Counted from the first letter of the stretch, positions 1 through 11,499 are shown. The stretch is 64,000 bases of DNA from Branchiostoma floridae (GCF_000003815.2 NC_049984.1:26153338-26217337), one strand, 5' to 3'. Notes: generated by a model not told the origin, from the letters alone. Made by a program: numbers and translations.

Positions 1-324
1 CTACGTTCGCTGTACTGCCTCCCCATAAGTCTGAACCGTTCCTACTTGTCTACGTTACTTGTATTCTATCCATGCGTATAATGTATATTTTTTTTTCAAT
101 CAAAAGATATGCTTACTTTGCGAGGGGAGAAGTTCGCAATTCTTTTCAGAATGTGATTATGGTCCTCCCTGTCGTGGTGCTCTTAGTGGGTAATGGTGCC
201 TACTTCTGGTACATATAGGTCCTTAGTAAAGTCCTCTCCCTAATGCCCCTCCACCCTTGCTCGAAACCGTATGTTGCTCTAATGACCTCAGAATTTCCAG
301 TTCTGATTCCTGGATGTGGGGCCG

Positions 325-485
325 TCATGTGTGATATGTATACCCTTCTGGTATCAAATCGTTCCGTATGTGGTGAAGTGCGTCTTCAAAGGCCAGACTG
401 TCTTCTTCTTGCAAAAGGTGCATCTTCATCAGCACTTCATCCGGAACACATGTCTGTGTTACTGGTGGATGGGCAGGGTTGGCAT
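325..485 (-). CDS. terminal exon of an unrecognised gene
   Basis: On the minus strand a pyrimidine-rich tract ending in TTAG precedes a 53-codon open stretch that closes with a TGA at 325-327. The peptide is acidic and rich in Leu, Glu and His (for example LLQEEDSLAFEDALHHI) and ends EGYTYHT. It reads as a last coding exon because it has a plausible acceptor and its own stop. I do not recognise the family. The plus-strand frame over the same bases looks less protein-like. Orientation agrees with the other exons of this half of the window. Confidence 0.35.
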
Positions 486-778
486 CTAAGTTGAGCAACA
501 AAGCACATCAAAGTGATCAACACCATCCTCTAAAATGTCAGGACAGAGTTGCAGTTGTAAACACATAGCATTGAAATAAACCATGACAGGGTGTTGTTCA
601 TACTAAATGAATTTTTTCCGGTTGTTGGCATGTACAGCTTGCATGACAGTATTTCAAAATAGTATTTTTTTTTAATAATCAAGAAATGAAATCAGTTTGT
701 CAAACTTACAATCAATCTGCAGCATTTTCTTCAAATTAGCTTTGCTCATCCTATACACTTTTTCCCTGGCGTCGTGAA

Positions 779-1062
779 TCAGCTACCAAAGATGGAGAGG
801 CCGGGTGTCACCCTGGTGTCGTCGGTGTACTGAACATCAGTGACAGTTTCTAAATGGCAGAAGGCATACGTTTGAGGTTTACAAAATGGTCCCTCTGAGG
901 TCTCAGTGGAAGATACACAATAAAAAGAAAACATTAGAAATGTCCAAATAATGCAGACCATAGGCTCACATAAATTTATGAATAATGAAATAAAGAGCTT
1001 ACCAACATCTAGCAGTCCATAGAATGCCATCCCCGCTTTAAGGGTTTTGGTGTGAGGTCCTT
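779..1062 (-). CDS. two-exon 3' end of an unrecognised gene
   Basis: Two minus-strand exons join in phase. The first (1062-1003) follows an ACACCAG acceptor and ends at a GTAAGC donor. The second (894-779) follows ACCTCAG after a T-rich tract and ends in TGA. The junction leaves one base on the upstream side, completed by two downstream. The peptide includes MAFYGLLDV, then FCKPQTYAFCHLETVTDV and a short tail. No domain is recognised. Phase continuity and good splice signals support a real gene end. The 5' portion is not identified. Confidence 0.45.
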
Positions 1063-1195
1063 CTGGTGTACAGGAATACGTCCAAAATGATTATATTAAT
1101 AAACGTAACATTGCAATATGATAAGTAAAAATCAACATTAGGACAATACGTCATATGACAACATAAATAAATTGTGATTAAATTTAAAGTAAAAA

Positions 1196-1579
1196 CTACA
1201 TTATGAGCATCTTCTTCCGTGTCTTATGCATAATAGATGAACGTGGAAACACGGGCGATGTATTTGTCCTTCTCCACCCGCCCCTAGACCTACGTCCAGG
1301 CCTGGACGCTCCTCGTCCTGAATGAAGACATGAATAAATCAATACATGAATAAATTAATACATCAACACATGAATCAATCTCGAATAAATGCACAAATAA
1401 ATTAATAACAATACTAGTATCAGGGCTGAAATGCGTACATCGTTCAGGTAAAATACTTTAAACAAAATGTTTTATACTTTCAAAAATTACAACTTACGGG
1501 CCACTCTTCCATTGGCACGCCGGCCTCGTCCCGCCGCTGCCTGGCCAGGTGATGGCTGATGGTCCATTTGTTGTTGAAA
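1196..1579 (-). CDS. arginine/glycine-rich C-terminal exons, possibly an alternative tail of the GTF2I-like gene
   Basis: Exon 1579-1498 follows TTATACAG and ends at GTAAGT. Exon 1317-1196 follows CATTCAG and ends in TAG. Joined in phase they give a Gln/Pro start (FQQQMDHQPSPGQ) followed by RG-rich sequence (GRGRRANGRVA, RPGRRSRGGWRR), the composition of an RNA-binding RGG tail. The first exon is phase 0. It would splice in frame to a GTAAGA donor lying inside the last exon of the gene at 1810-2938. The tail could therefore be an alternative end of that protein, or a separate gene. Confidence 0.4.
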
Positions 1580-1809
1580 CTGTATAAAGATAAAATTTCA
1601 TCAACCTATCATTTATGTAAACGTTTAAAGCTGCCTTGCCATGTAGTTTCTTGCTATGTTCCATTCTAATGTAATATCACAATTTCTGTGACATCTGAAA
1701 GTTCTACTTTGATGTAAGACACACTTTTAGCCTGAAGAATATTACTAGCACTCAGACAAAATCAGAATGTTGTGGCATTTTATTCACAGAACATAATACA
1801 TGTACTTCC

Positions 1810-2938
1810 TTAACCTTTTATTGGAGTCCACTTTGACTCGCCTCGGACTTTGAACCAGTCCTTGCATGACAGCAGCAGTCTTACATTCTTCTTGGTCATC
1901 TCTCTTGGTTGTTTGAGGTTAAATCCCTCCGGCAGGCCCTCCACAACAACTGATCTCCTGCTCACTTGAGCATAAGGAAAGCCATTCTTTTCTGATGCAA
2001 GGTCTGAAATTATACAATCTGTGAGTCAGCTATTCCACATACAATGACATTCAAATATTCAAGAAGGACAAAGAATTTTAATGCTTTCAAATGCTATATA
2101 CTCAGTATTTATGTATGTCAAATTCAGTCAAACAACATGACAATTTGTATCATCCACAGGCAAGATGGTTTATTTATAGAAAACTCACATTGTAACAAGA
2201 AGCAGTGTTTGAAATACTTTTTTAACCAGGTTGTCCAGGCAAAAGCCAGATTGTGCCAACAACATTTCAGGTTGCCCCACTGTTAAGTTATTACTTTCTT
2301 CAAATCAGCCATTTGTCCTTTATCTTGTCTTCCCGTTACATGCAATCACTTTATCCTATCAAGAAATAAATACAAAACCTTATCCAGGTATGTGGGGGGA
2401 AACTGCAAACATAAAACCACCACAAACATTTCTGCAATGCCATTACTGACAGGCATGAAACATGTTACTTACGCCATGTGTTGTTGAGGAAGTCCCAGGC
2501 CTCTTCCTGCAGGTTACTCTCATCTTTGCCTGAAATTGAAATATAAATTTGTCGCATCAACCAACTTTCAACCTTCTGACTTTGTTACTAACACACATTT
2601 GCTAGTGTTAAATCTTATGTATATGTAGATCAGTTGCATGCCAATACTATTTGGGACGTTAGGTGTTTGATTCTTTTTTTTTTTCAATGTTGCATCATAA
2701 GCTGAATGTCTTCTAAACCACTTTGTTCACTTGTTTTAATTTTTTTTTGTTTTAAGTTCCTTATGCAAAACAACACTTTTAATATGAGTACTGTATATTC
2801 CTAACACTTTCCATACTTACTCTCTTTTGTGTGAGCTGTCACAAACTTCCACTCAATGTCAACATTTTCCTGCAGAAACCTGATCCCAGCATCTGTCCCC
2901 AGCCTCTTGGTCTTGTTTGTGTGGTGGTCCAATGTCAT
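1810..2938 (-). CDS. GTF2I-like repeat protein, three exons
   Basis: Exons 2938-2821, 2529-2473 and 2003-1810 join in phase through canonical GTAAGT donors and CAG acceptors, giving about 122 residues from an ATG at 2938 to TAA. The last exon carries the signature of a GTF2I-type repeat: VVVEGLPEGF, then a proline and a hydrophobic VRLLLSCKDWFKV helix. GTF2I repeats are DNA-binding modules of nuclear regulators. The length suits a single-repeat fragment, not full TFII-I, and an in-frame stop lies just upstream of the ATG, so the true 5' exon may differ. No frameshift is seen, which is unusual in this window. The family call rests on motif resemblance only. Confidence 0.55.
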
Positions 2939-3829
2939 GGCCAAGACCGCAACTTCTTATCTTTGACATCTGAACACAAATTTGATACATTTACTTTCCA
3001 TTCACAAACATCATACTCATCATGTCCTGTTATAATCACACTGTGACTGTAAATTGCAATGTCATATGTTAGCTATTAAGAAAAATGTACTGCTTTGTTG
3101 CTTTTTCAGAGGTGTCCAGCTACAAACTGGAAATTGGAAATATTTTTGGATTCTATGACCATTTGCAATTTACCAGATTTTGTGATAAAAAGTTTTGCAA
3201 TGAGTTGGAATCTACTGACAGGAAAAGAGGAATGTTCAATATTAAACCACGTGCATGATTAATGAATTCAATGCAGAGGACTTCTAGTAATTTAATCATC
3301 ATCATCATCATCGCGGGCTGCTTGCCCGGACCAAGTCCACCCTCTCCTACCAGACTTCTCTGTCCCCCATAGCAAGCAAGCAAGCTTGATGGTACTTACA
3401 CACGTATGCTGAGGGCTGTGCTCAACAAGTCATGGAAGCAACATCCTACCAAGGAACAGTTGTATGGCAATATTCCTGCCATATCAACCATCATCAGGGA
3501 GTAATTTAAAAACAACAGAAAAATAGGTACGTTCCAAATACTCAACTATTTCCATCATCTGCGTTGAGAGTTTGCCTCTCCTCTTCAGAGCAGTCAGTGG
3601 GCCCTGTGGATGTAGTCTTTGTACTCGGCTGTCTGGTTTTCTGTAATGCTGAGTTCGTCTGAAGGCTGGCACTCTGTGATGCTGAGTTCGATTGTAGGTA
3701 CACGTTCCCGTGTGACGCTGCATTCTGTTGTAGGTACATATTTCCGTGTGACGCTGCGCTGTGTTGCTGCTCTCCTTTTTTCTTCTGTGCCAACTGCTCT
3801 GCGGCTGCTGCAGCACGGGCACTAGTTTT

Positions 3830-4440
3830 TTGGGCACGCTTGCTACATCTTGAAGTTGGTGCTGTGGCTGGTGTGGGAGCTGTGGCTGCTGCAGCACGGG
3901 CACTGGTTTTTCTGGCATGCTTGCTACATCTTGAAGTGGGAGCTGTGGCTGCTGCTGCACGGGCACTGGTTTTTCTGGCACGCTTGATACATCCTGAAGT
4001 TGGTGCTGTGGCTGGTGTAGGAGCTGTGGCTGGTGTGGGAGCTGTGGCTGGTGTGGGAGCTGTGTGGCTGGTGTGGGAGCTGTGGCTGCTGCAGCACGGG
4101 CACTGGTTTTTCTGGCATGCTTGCTACATCTTGAAGTGGGAGCTGTGGCTGCTGCTGCACGGGCACTGGTTTTTCTGGCACGCTTGATACATCCTGAAGT
4201 TGGTGCTGTGGCTGGTGTGGGAGCTGTGGCTGGTGTGGGAGCTGTGTGGCTGGTGTGGGAGCTGTGTGGCTGGTGTGGGAGCTGTGGCTGGTGTGGGAGC
4301 TGTGGCTGCTGCTGCTGCACGGGCACTGGGTTTTTCTGGCACGCTTGCTACATCTTGAAGTTGGAGCTGTGGCTGCTGCTGCACGGGCACTGTTTTTTTG
4401 GCACGCTTGATACATCTTGGAGTTGCAACTGTGGGAGCTG
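3830..4440. repeat. minisatellite with nested units
   Basis: An 18-base unit (GCTGTGGCTGGTGTGGGA and variants) repeats many times inside a roughly 200-base higher-order unit, seen for example at 3881 and again at 4081. The interspersed segment reads GCACGGGCACTGGTTTTTCT. The minus strand gives a Pro/Gln/His-rich open frame to about 3484 and the plus strand a Gly/Val/Ala one. Both follow from repeat composition and neither resembles a known protein. Confidence 0.85.
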
Positions 4441-4932
4441 TGGTGTCTATGAAGCAATGGGTAGGAGATATCTGCTGTATATTGACAAGGAGTGCCCCCC
4501 TCGCAGCCTTAGTTGCTACTAATGGCAAAATGTCCTTCTTGACACACATCTGCCAACCAATCAGACCCTGCCTCTCCTAGGCCTCGTTCAGTCCTGTAGA
4601 ATGATATTTTACCACTTTCACTTCAATCAGTCGCAATTGGTAGTATACGTCATTCCCGGTCTGAGTCCAAGAAGTGACTTCATTGAGGTATCCATAGTTG
4701 TAGATATGAAACAAATTTGTCAGTTTTAAAAGTTGAACCAAAACACGGCTAAAATGATATGTTTCAAATATCCAGTAGAACATTGGGAGGAACAGATTAA
4801 ACAATTTTAAGCTTTTTATTTTACTTTAACCAATATGCACTGATTAAAAGAGATCAACCTGCCACACTTTGCAAAGGCACTGAGGAAGTAAATATGAAAA
4901 GTTGAGGATAAAGAAAAGCCTGACTTTCATTA

Positions 4933-5715
4933 CTAAGACTCTAATAGATTTGCATTGTCTATTATAGGTGGTCCATGGTACTGCTTATGGTAATGTAGTT
5001 TCGCCATGGTGGGGAAGCCATTGCCACAATGAGAAGGATGGGATTTGTCAGGCAGGTGAACAGTAGTGTGTTTCTGTAGTCCACATGTGTTACAAATGTG
5101 TTCCAACATCACATGTATGGCGTCTACATGTTTGTGGAGGCTGGAGTGATCGTCGAAGCACTTCTCACACCTGGTACACTGTACTCCCCTCGGTACCAGC
5201 GGTGGTGCCTGGCCTGCAAGCGTCTGCCGGTTGAATGGCTGGTCACATTCTTCACAGATGTGGGGCTCATCAGCTGTGGCCTTTTTTCCAATCGTTATCG
5301 GAATGCCATTGTCAATTTGAAGTTTCTGCAGAAGAATAGAGAATGTATGTCTTGGAGAGGATTCAGCTATGTTGTCGGACACTAAAAGTTTCATAGTTTT
5401 CCAGGAGTGGCCAAAACATGTTAATTCGGATCCGTATAAAACTATGGGCTTTACAAATTTATCAAAAAGATTTTTGCCTTTGGTATTGACATATTTTCCG
5501 TTAGTAACTGATTTTATTTTTAGAAATAGCTCTCTAGCTTTAGATTTTAAAAACTTTCTGGCCGTTTTAGACTTGCCCGAAGACGTTACCGGTATACCAA
5601 GATAAGTGTAGCTGTCCGTAAGTTTTTTTCTTCGCCATATAAAGATTTCTCTACCGCGCCTCGTTGTAACAGGTAAATATTTGCCGTGAAAGTTTAACGA
5701 AGAATTGCATGACAA
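4933..5715 (-). pseudogene. non-LTR retrotransposon RT C-terminus fused in frame to degenerate C2H2 zinc fingers
   Basis: A single 260-codon minus-strand frame has two parts. Residues ~1-145 match the region after the catalytic core of LINE reverse transcriptases (YLGIPVTSSGK, then a Lys-rich helix and KPIVLYGSEL). Residues ~150-250 are zinc-finger-like: a Cys pair ICEECDQPF without a clear His pair, a good C2H2 finger (CTRC ... HKHVDAIH) and a further finger missing one Cys (HCGNGF ... HYHKQYH). There is no RT active-site motif, so it cannot be an active polymerase. It is either a LINE copy that inserted beside a finger exon or a chimeric gene. A related RT piece lies at 7040-7175. Confidence 0.7.
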
Positions 5716-7039
5716 GGTAAGCCTTATTATATAATTATTAGCAGGCGGGTGCGACGTCGGTCAGGCTAAGCTAAATACGTTTAACTGATCATCTATATAT
5801 ATATAGATTCCTTATTAAAGCCAGCAAACTTTCCCAGCCTGTTTTGTGCTTTCACTGCACCACTTGCTTCTTTTTCTTTCCTTTGCCTTGAGAGAGGGAG
5901 TCAGGGAAGTATGGAATAGATGTGTTCTTATGACGAGATGTACGACACAACGGAGTGAAGAAAGATCCAGCAGTTTTACTTGATTTTGCATCGTTTACAT
6001 TTGAATAGAATTCTTGATATTTCATTTAGTCCTATTTATGTTATACATATTAATGTAAACACATCGGACAACTGATTTCTCAGAACGTAACATCATTTAA
6101 AAAAAAAACCTTTCCTGTTCAATGGATGTTGATGACGTGCTTCACGGAGCTCATGTGAAGCTCAACTGCTCCTCGCAGCTGGGTGATGATATTCGCCTTC
6201 TCTCGGCGGTTCACCTCCAGATACACGGTACCGGGAATCACGCACCCGAGCCTCTGTTTGCCTTGGGCTTTTCAATGCTCTCCCGGAACTCAGCTCCCCA
6301 TGCCTCCGCTGCTTCTTAGACGTAGACCAGCTTACGAAGGCGGCACCGGACACTGTTAATCACAAATGTCCGGTAGACCTCCTCCGTTACCGGCACACGT
6401 GGTCTGACGTGCTCCGGCAGGCGTTCCAGTGCTGGTCGTCCATCCTCATGAAGAAGTCATTCTTCATTCGCTGAACTATGATCCTCACTCACCGTGGCTT
6501 CCCTATTTTATTGTAGTCCCAGTTTTTAGCATGTAATTGATATCCATGTGTATTTGACGTATGTATCACATGTTCACAGCAAACCACACGGCGTCATTAA
6601 AAAGAGAAGTACATCCTTGGTTTCAGAATAATTTGTACCCACCCGGTAGTTTTCACATCTATCATGATCTATCTAATCAGGTCAAGTTTTACACAACACA
6701 GTTCAATATCGGATGAAATCACTATGTCCTCTTATCCCGATACTCTCCCATGTTTGATGTGCACATCAGATACCTGACGGACATACTTCCCAACATTTTG
6801 CTGTGTCGACCCTTTCAGAAGCATTTGGGAGTCTCCTTCTAATCTATGCTCGATGCAGGATACGACTCGTCTGACTTGAGGATCTGGGCAGAACGGGGGG
6901 CTTACCTGAAGTCGTCACTATGTCTTTTTAGCACATTCATAGAAGGAACAACGGGAGTCCCTTTGAATTTTGACCATGGGAAGAACTTTCCTGGGCCAAA
7001 ATTGATTACGTAAGTGCGAGTCCGACCAGAAGAAGGACT
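5716..7039. other. no recognisable gene
   Basis: AT-rich sequence with only short open frames on both strands (the longest is about 65 codons, near 6122-6353). I see no domain, convincing splice pair, terminal repeat or RNA gene. Confidence 0.5.
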
Positions 7040-7175
7040 TTTCAAATCGTTACCGGAATGATAATGTCAATTGGAAGAATAGAGAATACATTTCTTGGAG
7101 AGGATTCCGCAATGTTTTCGGCCACTGAAAGTTTCACAGTTTTCGAGGAGTGGTCAAAGCTCCTTTCGTTCTTCT
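7040..7175 (-). mobile_element. second fragment of the same non-LTR RT C-terminus
   Basis: About 130 bases are clearly similar to 5290-5425 in the same orientation. The minus strand encodes a diverged copy of the same segment (VKLSVAENIAESSPR against MKLLVSDNIAESSPR at 4933-5715). Internal deletions break the frame. This is an older, truncated copy of the same LINE family. Confidence 0.6.
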
Positions 7176-7254
7176 GCATTGTATCGGAACGACATAAGCT
7201 TGTTCAATGCGCTAAAACCTGTTTAAAAAGGGGGGAAAGTCTGTAAACTATAGT

Positions 7255-7560
7255 GCAGTCTAGTTTATTTGAGTCCAAGATTTCATCCAGCATTGTCTGT
7301 ATGTCCTTCTCCTTCCTGGCCACAGTTCGTTCTCTGGACTTCACATGACTGTTACATTTCTGCTGTAGGTCTGTGATGACCTGTCTTACAATCTGGTTGG
7401 TTTTGTGGACTGTTTGTGCTGACTGAAAGCTCTTGTTTGATTCTTCCGTCTGAAGCCTTTTGTTTATCTCACCTGCAGCTCATTCGTTGATGATGGTGTC
7501 CCAACCGACGGTAAGCAGGCCATCAACATCTGTCTTCCTCAGCACTGATGGTTACTTAGA
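7255..7560 (-). pseudogene. degenerate coiled-coil exon
   Basis: The minus strand is open for roughly 95 codons except for one TGA. It encodes a strongly charged heptad-like helix (for example VITDLQQKCNSHVKSRERT and EKDIQTMLDEIL). The stop follows TVGWDTIINE. I do not recognise the family. It is not obviously part of the neighbouring LINE ORF1 piece, although LINE ORF1 proteins do begin with coiled coils. Confidence 0.3.
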
Positions 7561-7844
7561 TACTACATAGTGATGTACAATTACAATAATACACTCACAC
7601 TTCTGAATTACAATAACCATTCAAAATAGTTAGGATTCCTGAGCCACAATGTTATTCAAAAAGACACTTGCATTTTGAGTTTCACAAGAGATGTTCGAAT
7701 AGGTACATAAATCATGAGCAACAATAAATTAGTCAACGAGTTCTTGGTTCATGAGTTCATACAACTTGACAGATCATAGTCCCAGAAAAAAGTTCAGAGA
7801 ATTCTTAGCATTCACAACACACAGGTATAACAAACCTGTTTAAC

Positions 7845-8360
7845 TTCCATGGAGTCCTTGGAGGTTTCAAGTACAATGTCCAAAGCGTCCACTTTCTTCA
7901 CAGTCTTGCCGTTTTCAAGAAGAAAAGCACATGTGTCCATAGGTGGAATCCAAATAGAGATCCTCCGGTCCTTGGCCTTGGATACCTCTGCGTCACGGTC
8001 AGGAACGAGTTTTCAACGGGCCTCCTGAAGTGGCCTCGGGAGATGCTCGTGCACGACGACGGAGCTGCCTATCTTCTCCCCTCGTAGTTTCCTCCCAGCA
8101 CGCAGGATAGAGTCCTGCTGTTGAAAGTTTACCAATCTCGCCAACATGGGAGGATTGGGTCGAGCCTGTGTTAGTTTAGAAAACCGATGCACGACTACAA
8201 GCGGGACCGCATCGTGTAGGTTTAGCTGACCGCAAATGAAGTCTCTAAAAAATTGCACTGAATCTTCGTCTTTGGTCCAAGTCAGTCCCCGAATAATCAG
8301 ATCATCCTTCATATGGAATATCTCTCGGCTAATAAACATGCTCTTATGCGCTCCCGGCAA
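7845..8360 (-). pseudogene. LINE ORF1-like protein fragment (RRM/CTD type)
   Basis: The minus frame 8360-8013 encodes 115 residues with the pattern of LINE-1-type ORF1 RNA-binding proteins: DLIIRGLTW, then FFRDFICGQL, a basic VVVHRFSKL segment, RPNPPMLARLVNF and ILRAGRKLRGEKIG, ending near LPRPLQEAR. After a frame change, similar-looking sequence continues to about 7845. ORF1p coats retrotransposon RNA in the cytoplasm. The frame break and lack of an adjoining ORF2 make this a relic. Confidence 0.6.
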
Positions 8361-8779
8361 ATGACACCTCAGGTACGCTTAACATTGTATGCTGGGTTTG
8401 TTATCTCCCGTAGCAGACTTGCACATAGACCAATTGCTTTTTAAAGTAAGTTGTCTCTAAATTCATGTTTTGTTACGTCTCGTTGCTCCTTCGTCTTTAG
8501 TGGGGTTATGGAACGATCATTAATTGCCGGGGTCTCAGTACACAAGGTTACTGTTATGTATTTTTGTTGATTTGTGTCAGAAGTAGGGGCGGGTCATTTT
8601 ATTTCGTACCTTATATATGTCTTGTTTCCAGCCTTTCTATTTCTTGTCGTCACTTTGGCGCTTTTTTCACTGGGAAATAAGCAGGAGAACGTTATGTTAT
8701 GAACTTTTATGAGATTATATTTAGTTCGATATATGACTGTTTGAATGTGGCCGTTATGGCCGTGTTTAGGGTATGTTCC

Positions 8780-9110
8780 GTCCCATTTCAATTTCAATTC
8801 ATCCCGAGGTTCTTTGATGTCGTTTATGGCCTTCACCTTCTCGGGGTCTGGCTTGACTCCCTCGGCTGAGTAGACCATTCCAATTTGCATAAACTTTCCT
8901 TGATTATACATTTTGCTGCATTCAGTTTGATGCCAGCTTGTCTGGTCTTCTCTATTGCTTCGTGCAGATGGAAGTCGAAAGCGTCATCTGTCTTTCCGTA
9001 CGCCTGTATGTCGTCCGCAATTCCGATTGATTGCCGCATCTTATGGTCAGACTTACCTGGAATTTCAAACCTCTCTCGGTACGTTCCTGGACAGCATAGC
9101 CACCTATTGT
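8780..9110 (-). pseudogene. Ty3/gypsy reverse transcriptase palm fragment
   Basis: The minus strand encodes GIADDIQAYGKTDD, the DD box of a gypsy-type RT, followed by a helix (LHEAIEKTRQAGIKLNAAKC). After a frameshift comes VYSAEGVKPDPEKVKAI, the conserved segment downstream of the RT active site. No protease, RNase H or LTR is found next to it. It is a short broken relic. Confidence 0.8.
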
Positions 9111-9399
9111 TAAGGAAAAATGGTGAATAGTTGTAATAAGGTACTGTTACGGCTTAAGCTTGGTCAATGGTGGTGTTACTGTTAGGCATGTTGCTTTCTC
9201 TCTGGATGGGCAGTACCCTTGTTCGACTTTCAAGACCATGTAACCTTGGAAAAAGAAAAAAAAAAGTTAGCGTTTGCTTTCGTGTGTAGAGGGGCGGTTC
9301 GCGATAGTCAGGGTCTGGATCAAATAAAGCAAAAAAATAAATCAGCTATACTGTGTGAAATAAAGCAATGAATGAAACTAGCTTTTATGTTGCAATTTT

Positions 9400-10048
9400 A
9401 AGACTTTATATCCGTACACAAAATAAAGCGCTTACCAACAAGCTTTCGATCAGTCCTCTGATCCTTCTCAAGTTGTAATGACCCAAAACCTAAGTCATTT
9501 CCGGAAGTGTGACGTCAGTAAAGGGTCAAAGGTGATTGGTAGCCGGTATCGGCCCCCGTCTCGGTTGAGGGAAGGTTGGTTGGCTCTGATGTAGATAGCC
9601 TCTTTCACTCACCTGAGAAAGTAATCCTGTTGGGAATCAATTATCTTCACCTTGTCGAAATTCACAGAGTGTCCCATGGATGTGTTGCGACAACTCCGAT
9701 GTTTTAACCGAGCTGGGCCGTCTATGTTCTAGAAACCTGGTTCTGAGAGCGCGGCTAGTTTCACCTACGTAAGATTCCTGACAAGGGCCACGAATATTTT
9801 GGCCTTGGCAAGGAATGTGATACATGAGACCACACTTTTCAGCCTTAGGAGTTTTGTCCTTAGATGCAACTAGATACTGTCTCAGGGTCTTGTTGAAAGC
9901 AGGTTTTGACTCCGTGCGTGTCGAAAATTCTCCTGAGGGCCTCTGAGAGGTCTTGTACGTACGGGAGTAGGACAAAACCTCTGTTAAGTTCATGGGGAGT
10001 GAAAGAGGCTATCTACATCTGAGTCCACCAACCTTCCCTCAACCGAGT
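9400..10048 (-). mobile_element. Penelope-like element 3' fragment with inverted flanks
   Basis: The segment contains a GIY-YIG endonuclease fragment (9637-9993, minus). Beyond it, at about 9420-9480, is minus-strand sequence of the kind often seen near Penelope-like endonuclease ends (GATCGAAAGCTTGTTGG). An inverted repeat of roughly 48 bases flanks the coding part: 9562-9610 and 9997-10048 pair with only a few mismatches. No RT domain is visible here, so the copy is 5'-truncated or rearranged. Confidence 0.65.
9637..9993 (-). pseudogene. GIY-YIG endonuclease domain of a Penelope-like retroelement
   Basis: The 118-codon frame carries the landmarks of a Penelope-type GIY-YIG domain: CGLMYHIPCQG (the GIY-like strand), SYVGETSRALRTRFLEHRR (the YIG-like strand and catalytic Arg helix) and SQHIHG. 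In Penelope elements this nuclease follows the RT and nicks target DNA. Upstream residues are a basic linker. No complete RT precedes it, so the copy cannot transpose by itself. Confidence 0.8.
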
Positions 10049-10379
10049 CTCGAATCAATAGTGTAAGTTTGTGGGCTTGCCACAGAAACTTTCGGTGGAA
10101 AGGCATATGAGCAATTTCAAGTATCAGTCTGAGATTCAACCTGAGTGATCAGTTATGTGATTTCTGCTGGTGTCTGATAAGATTTCTTTTTGAGAAAGTC
10201 ATTAGTGGTTGCGCTTCAATCTGGACTTGAAACAGAGAAGTTGATTGATGATGATTTGAGTCCAATACTGCCCTCTCCTGACAACACCTGTCCTATACTT
10301 CTACTGCTTTCACTCATGAGTCGTAGAAACCTACCACAAAACAAGTGCCATCCTAACTTCCAGAAGCGCTTTGTGATCG

Positions 10380-10916
10380 GAGAATACTGTATTTACTCTG
10401 AGAGCTGGTTTCTAAGCCATACCAGTGAACTACTGCTGGGACCCACGCTGTCGTCTACCCGGAGGGCAGGATATCCCTTGTACATCTCTGCCGAGGTGTA
10501 TGTGTACTTCCTCCCCGCACCCTTGGTCTTGGACGTCACCTGTTGGACCGGCAGCAAAGTCCCGCATCGCGTTCCGCAAGTGGAGGGCTGGGTGGACGGT
10601 CGGTGTCTTTTTTTGGCCAACTCCTCCATGGATCGGTTCATTTTCACATGCATCTCTTCATTCGCACGCCCCTTAACTGCTGCTTCTTGGCGACCCTCTT
10701 TGTGACGCTGGGAGACGCGGAGACCATCCTGTGACTATTGGTGATGCCCATCACGTCGGCGGCTGTCATCTCGGACTCACTACTGCTCCTCCGACCATCC
10801 AGCATATGCTGTCTCTTGGAGCTGGTGTATAGGAGATGGTAAATTATGCTGTATTTGCTCACAACTGTTGCCTGTCGAGTTCCTATTTGGTCTACCCTGT
10901 TTATAGGGAGTAACAA
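10380..10916 (-). CDS. unrecognised gene fragment related to a plus-strand copy at 62 kb
   Basis: Minus-strand frames encode a Ser-rich basic segment (DGRRSSSESEMTAADVMG, 10916-10644). After a frame change come SMEELAKKRHRP and a basic Thr/Tyr patch RKYTYTSAEMYKGYPALR (10653-10393). The last patch recurs at 62048-62130 on the opposite strand. The charged, low-hydrophobicity sequence suggests a nuclear or linker region. No family is recognised. Confidence 0.35.
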
Positions 10917-11179
10917 AATAACTAGTGTCTTCTAGCAAGTTGTGATACATGTATTTGGCAAATTATGACATTAGATTTAATACTTTTGCCTGCTGTCTAT
11001 GAGAATGTAAGTTGAAAAGTGCCTTTCTGTCCATTAAATAGTATGCTGCGATGCATTCCTTGGAGATGTCTGTCTATTGATCTGTCTCGGCTGTTGCACC
11101 GGAGTCAATCCAGGCTGTCCACCTAGTGGTCCAGCTTGGCCTGGAGAGCGAGTTCATACAGTAATGTTGGACATCGTTA

Positions 11180-11434
11180 TAGTCATGATCAGCGTTCATG
11201 TTGAGGATCAGCGTTCATGTTGAGAGGATCAGCATTCATTTCAGGATCAGGGGGGTCATATTCGGCCGGGATATAAATGACATCTTCGTTGCTGGGGTCG
11301 ATGTCGAAAGGGATGTCATGGAATGGGATGTAGGGAAAGTCAAACAGATCAGACGTAGGTTCTGGGTGAAGGTACAGAACGTCGTTGGATGCGAGGTGCA
11401 AGGCCTCAGTGGTAATGATGTCATCGGCGAACAA
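11180..11434 (-). CDS. acidic Pro/Asp-rich exon, unrecognised
   Basis: The 81-codon minus frame is strongly acidic and rich in Pro and aromatic residues (FDFPYIPFHDIPFDIDPS, EYDPPDPEMNADP). A small tandem repeat of about 20 bases near its end (11190-11240) duplicates the NADP segment before the stop. Composition resembles an acidic activation or linker region. No homologue is recognised. Confidence 0.3.
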
Positions 11435-11499
11435 CAGAACTGATGTTGGTACGTGATGGGTGACACTTCGTCACTCGTCTTCTAGCAATGTTTACTTTA

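Noticed and set aside
3840-4522. Long Gly/Val/Ala and Pro/Gln frames on both strands
   Set aside because: Both arise from minisatellite composition; no unique sequence, start context or domain supports a protein.
10190-10705. 171-codon plus frame
   Set aside because: Mostly the complement of minus-strand fragments that have a related copy at 62 kb.
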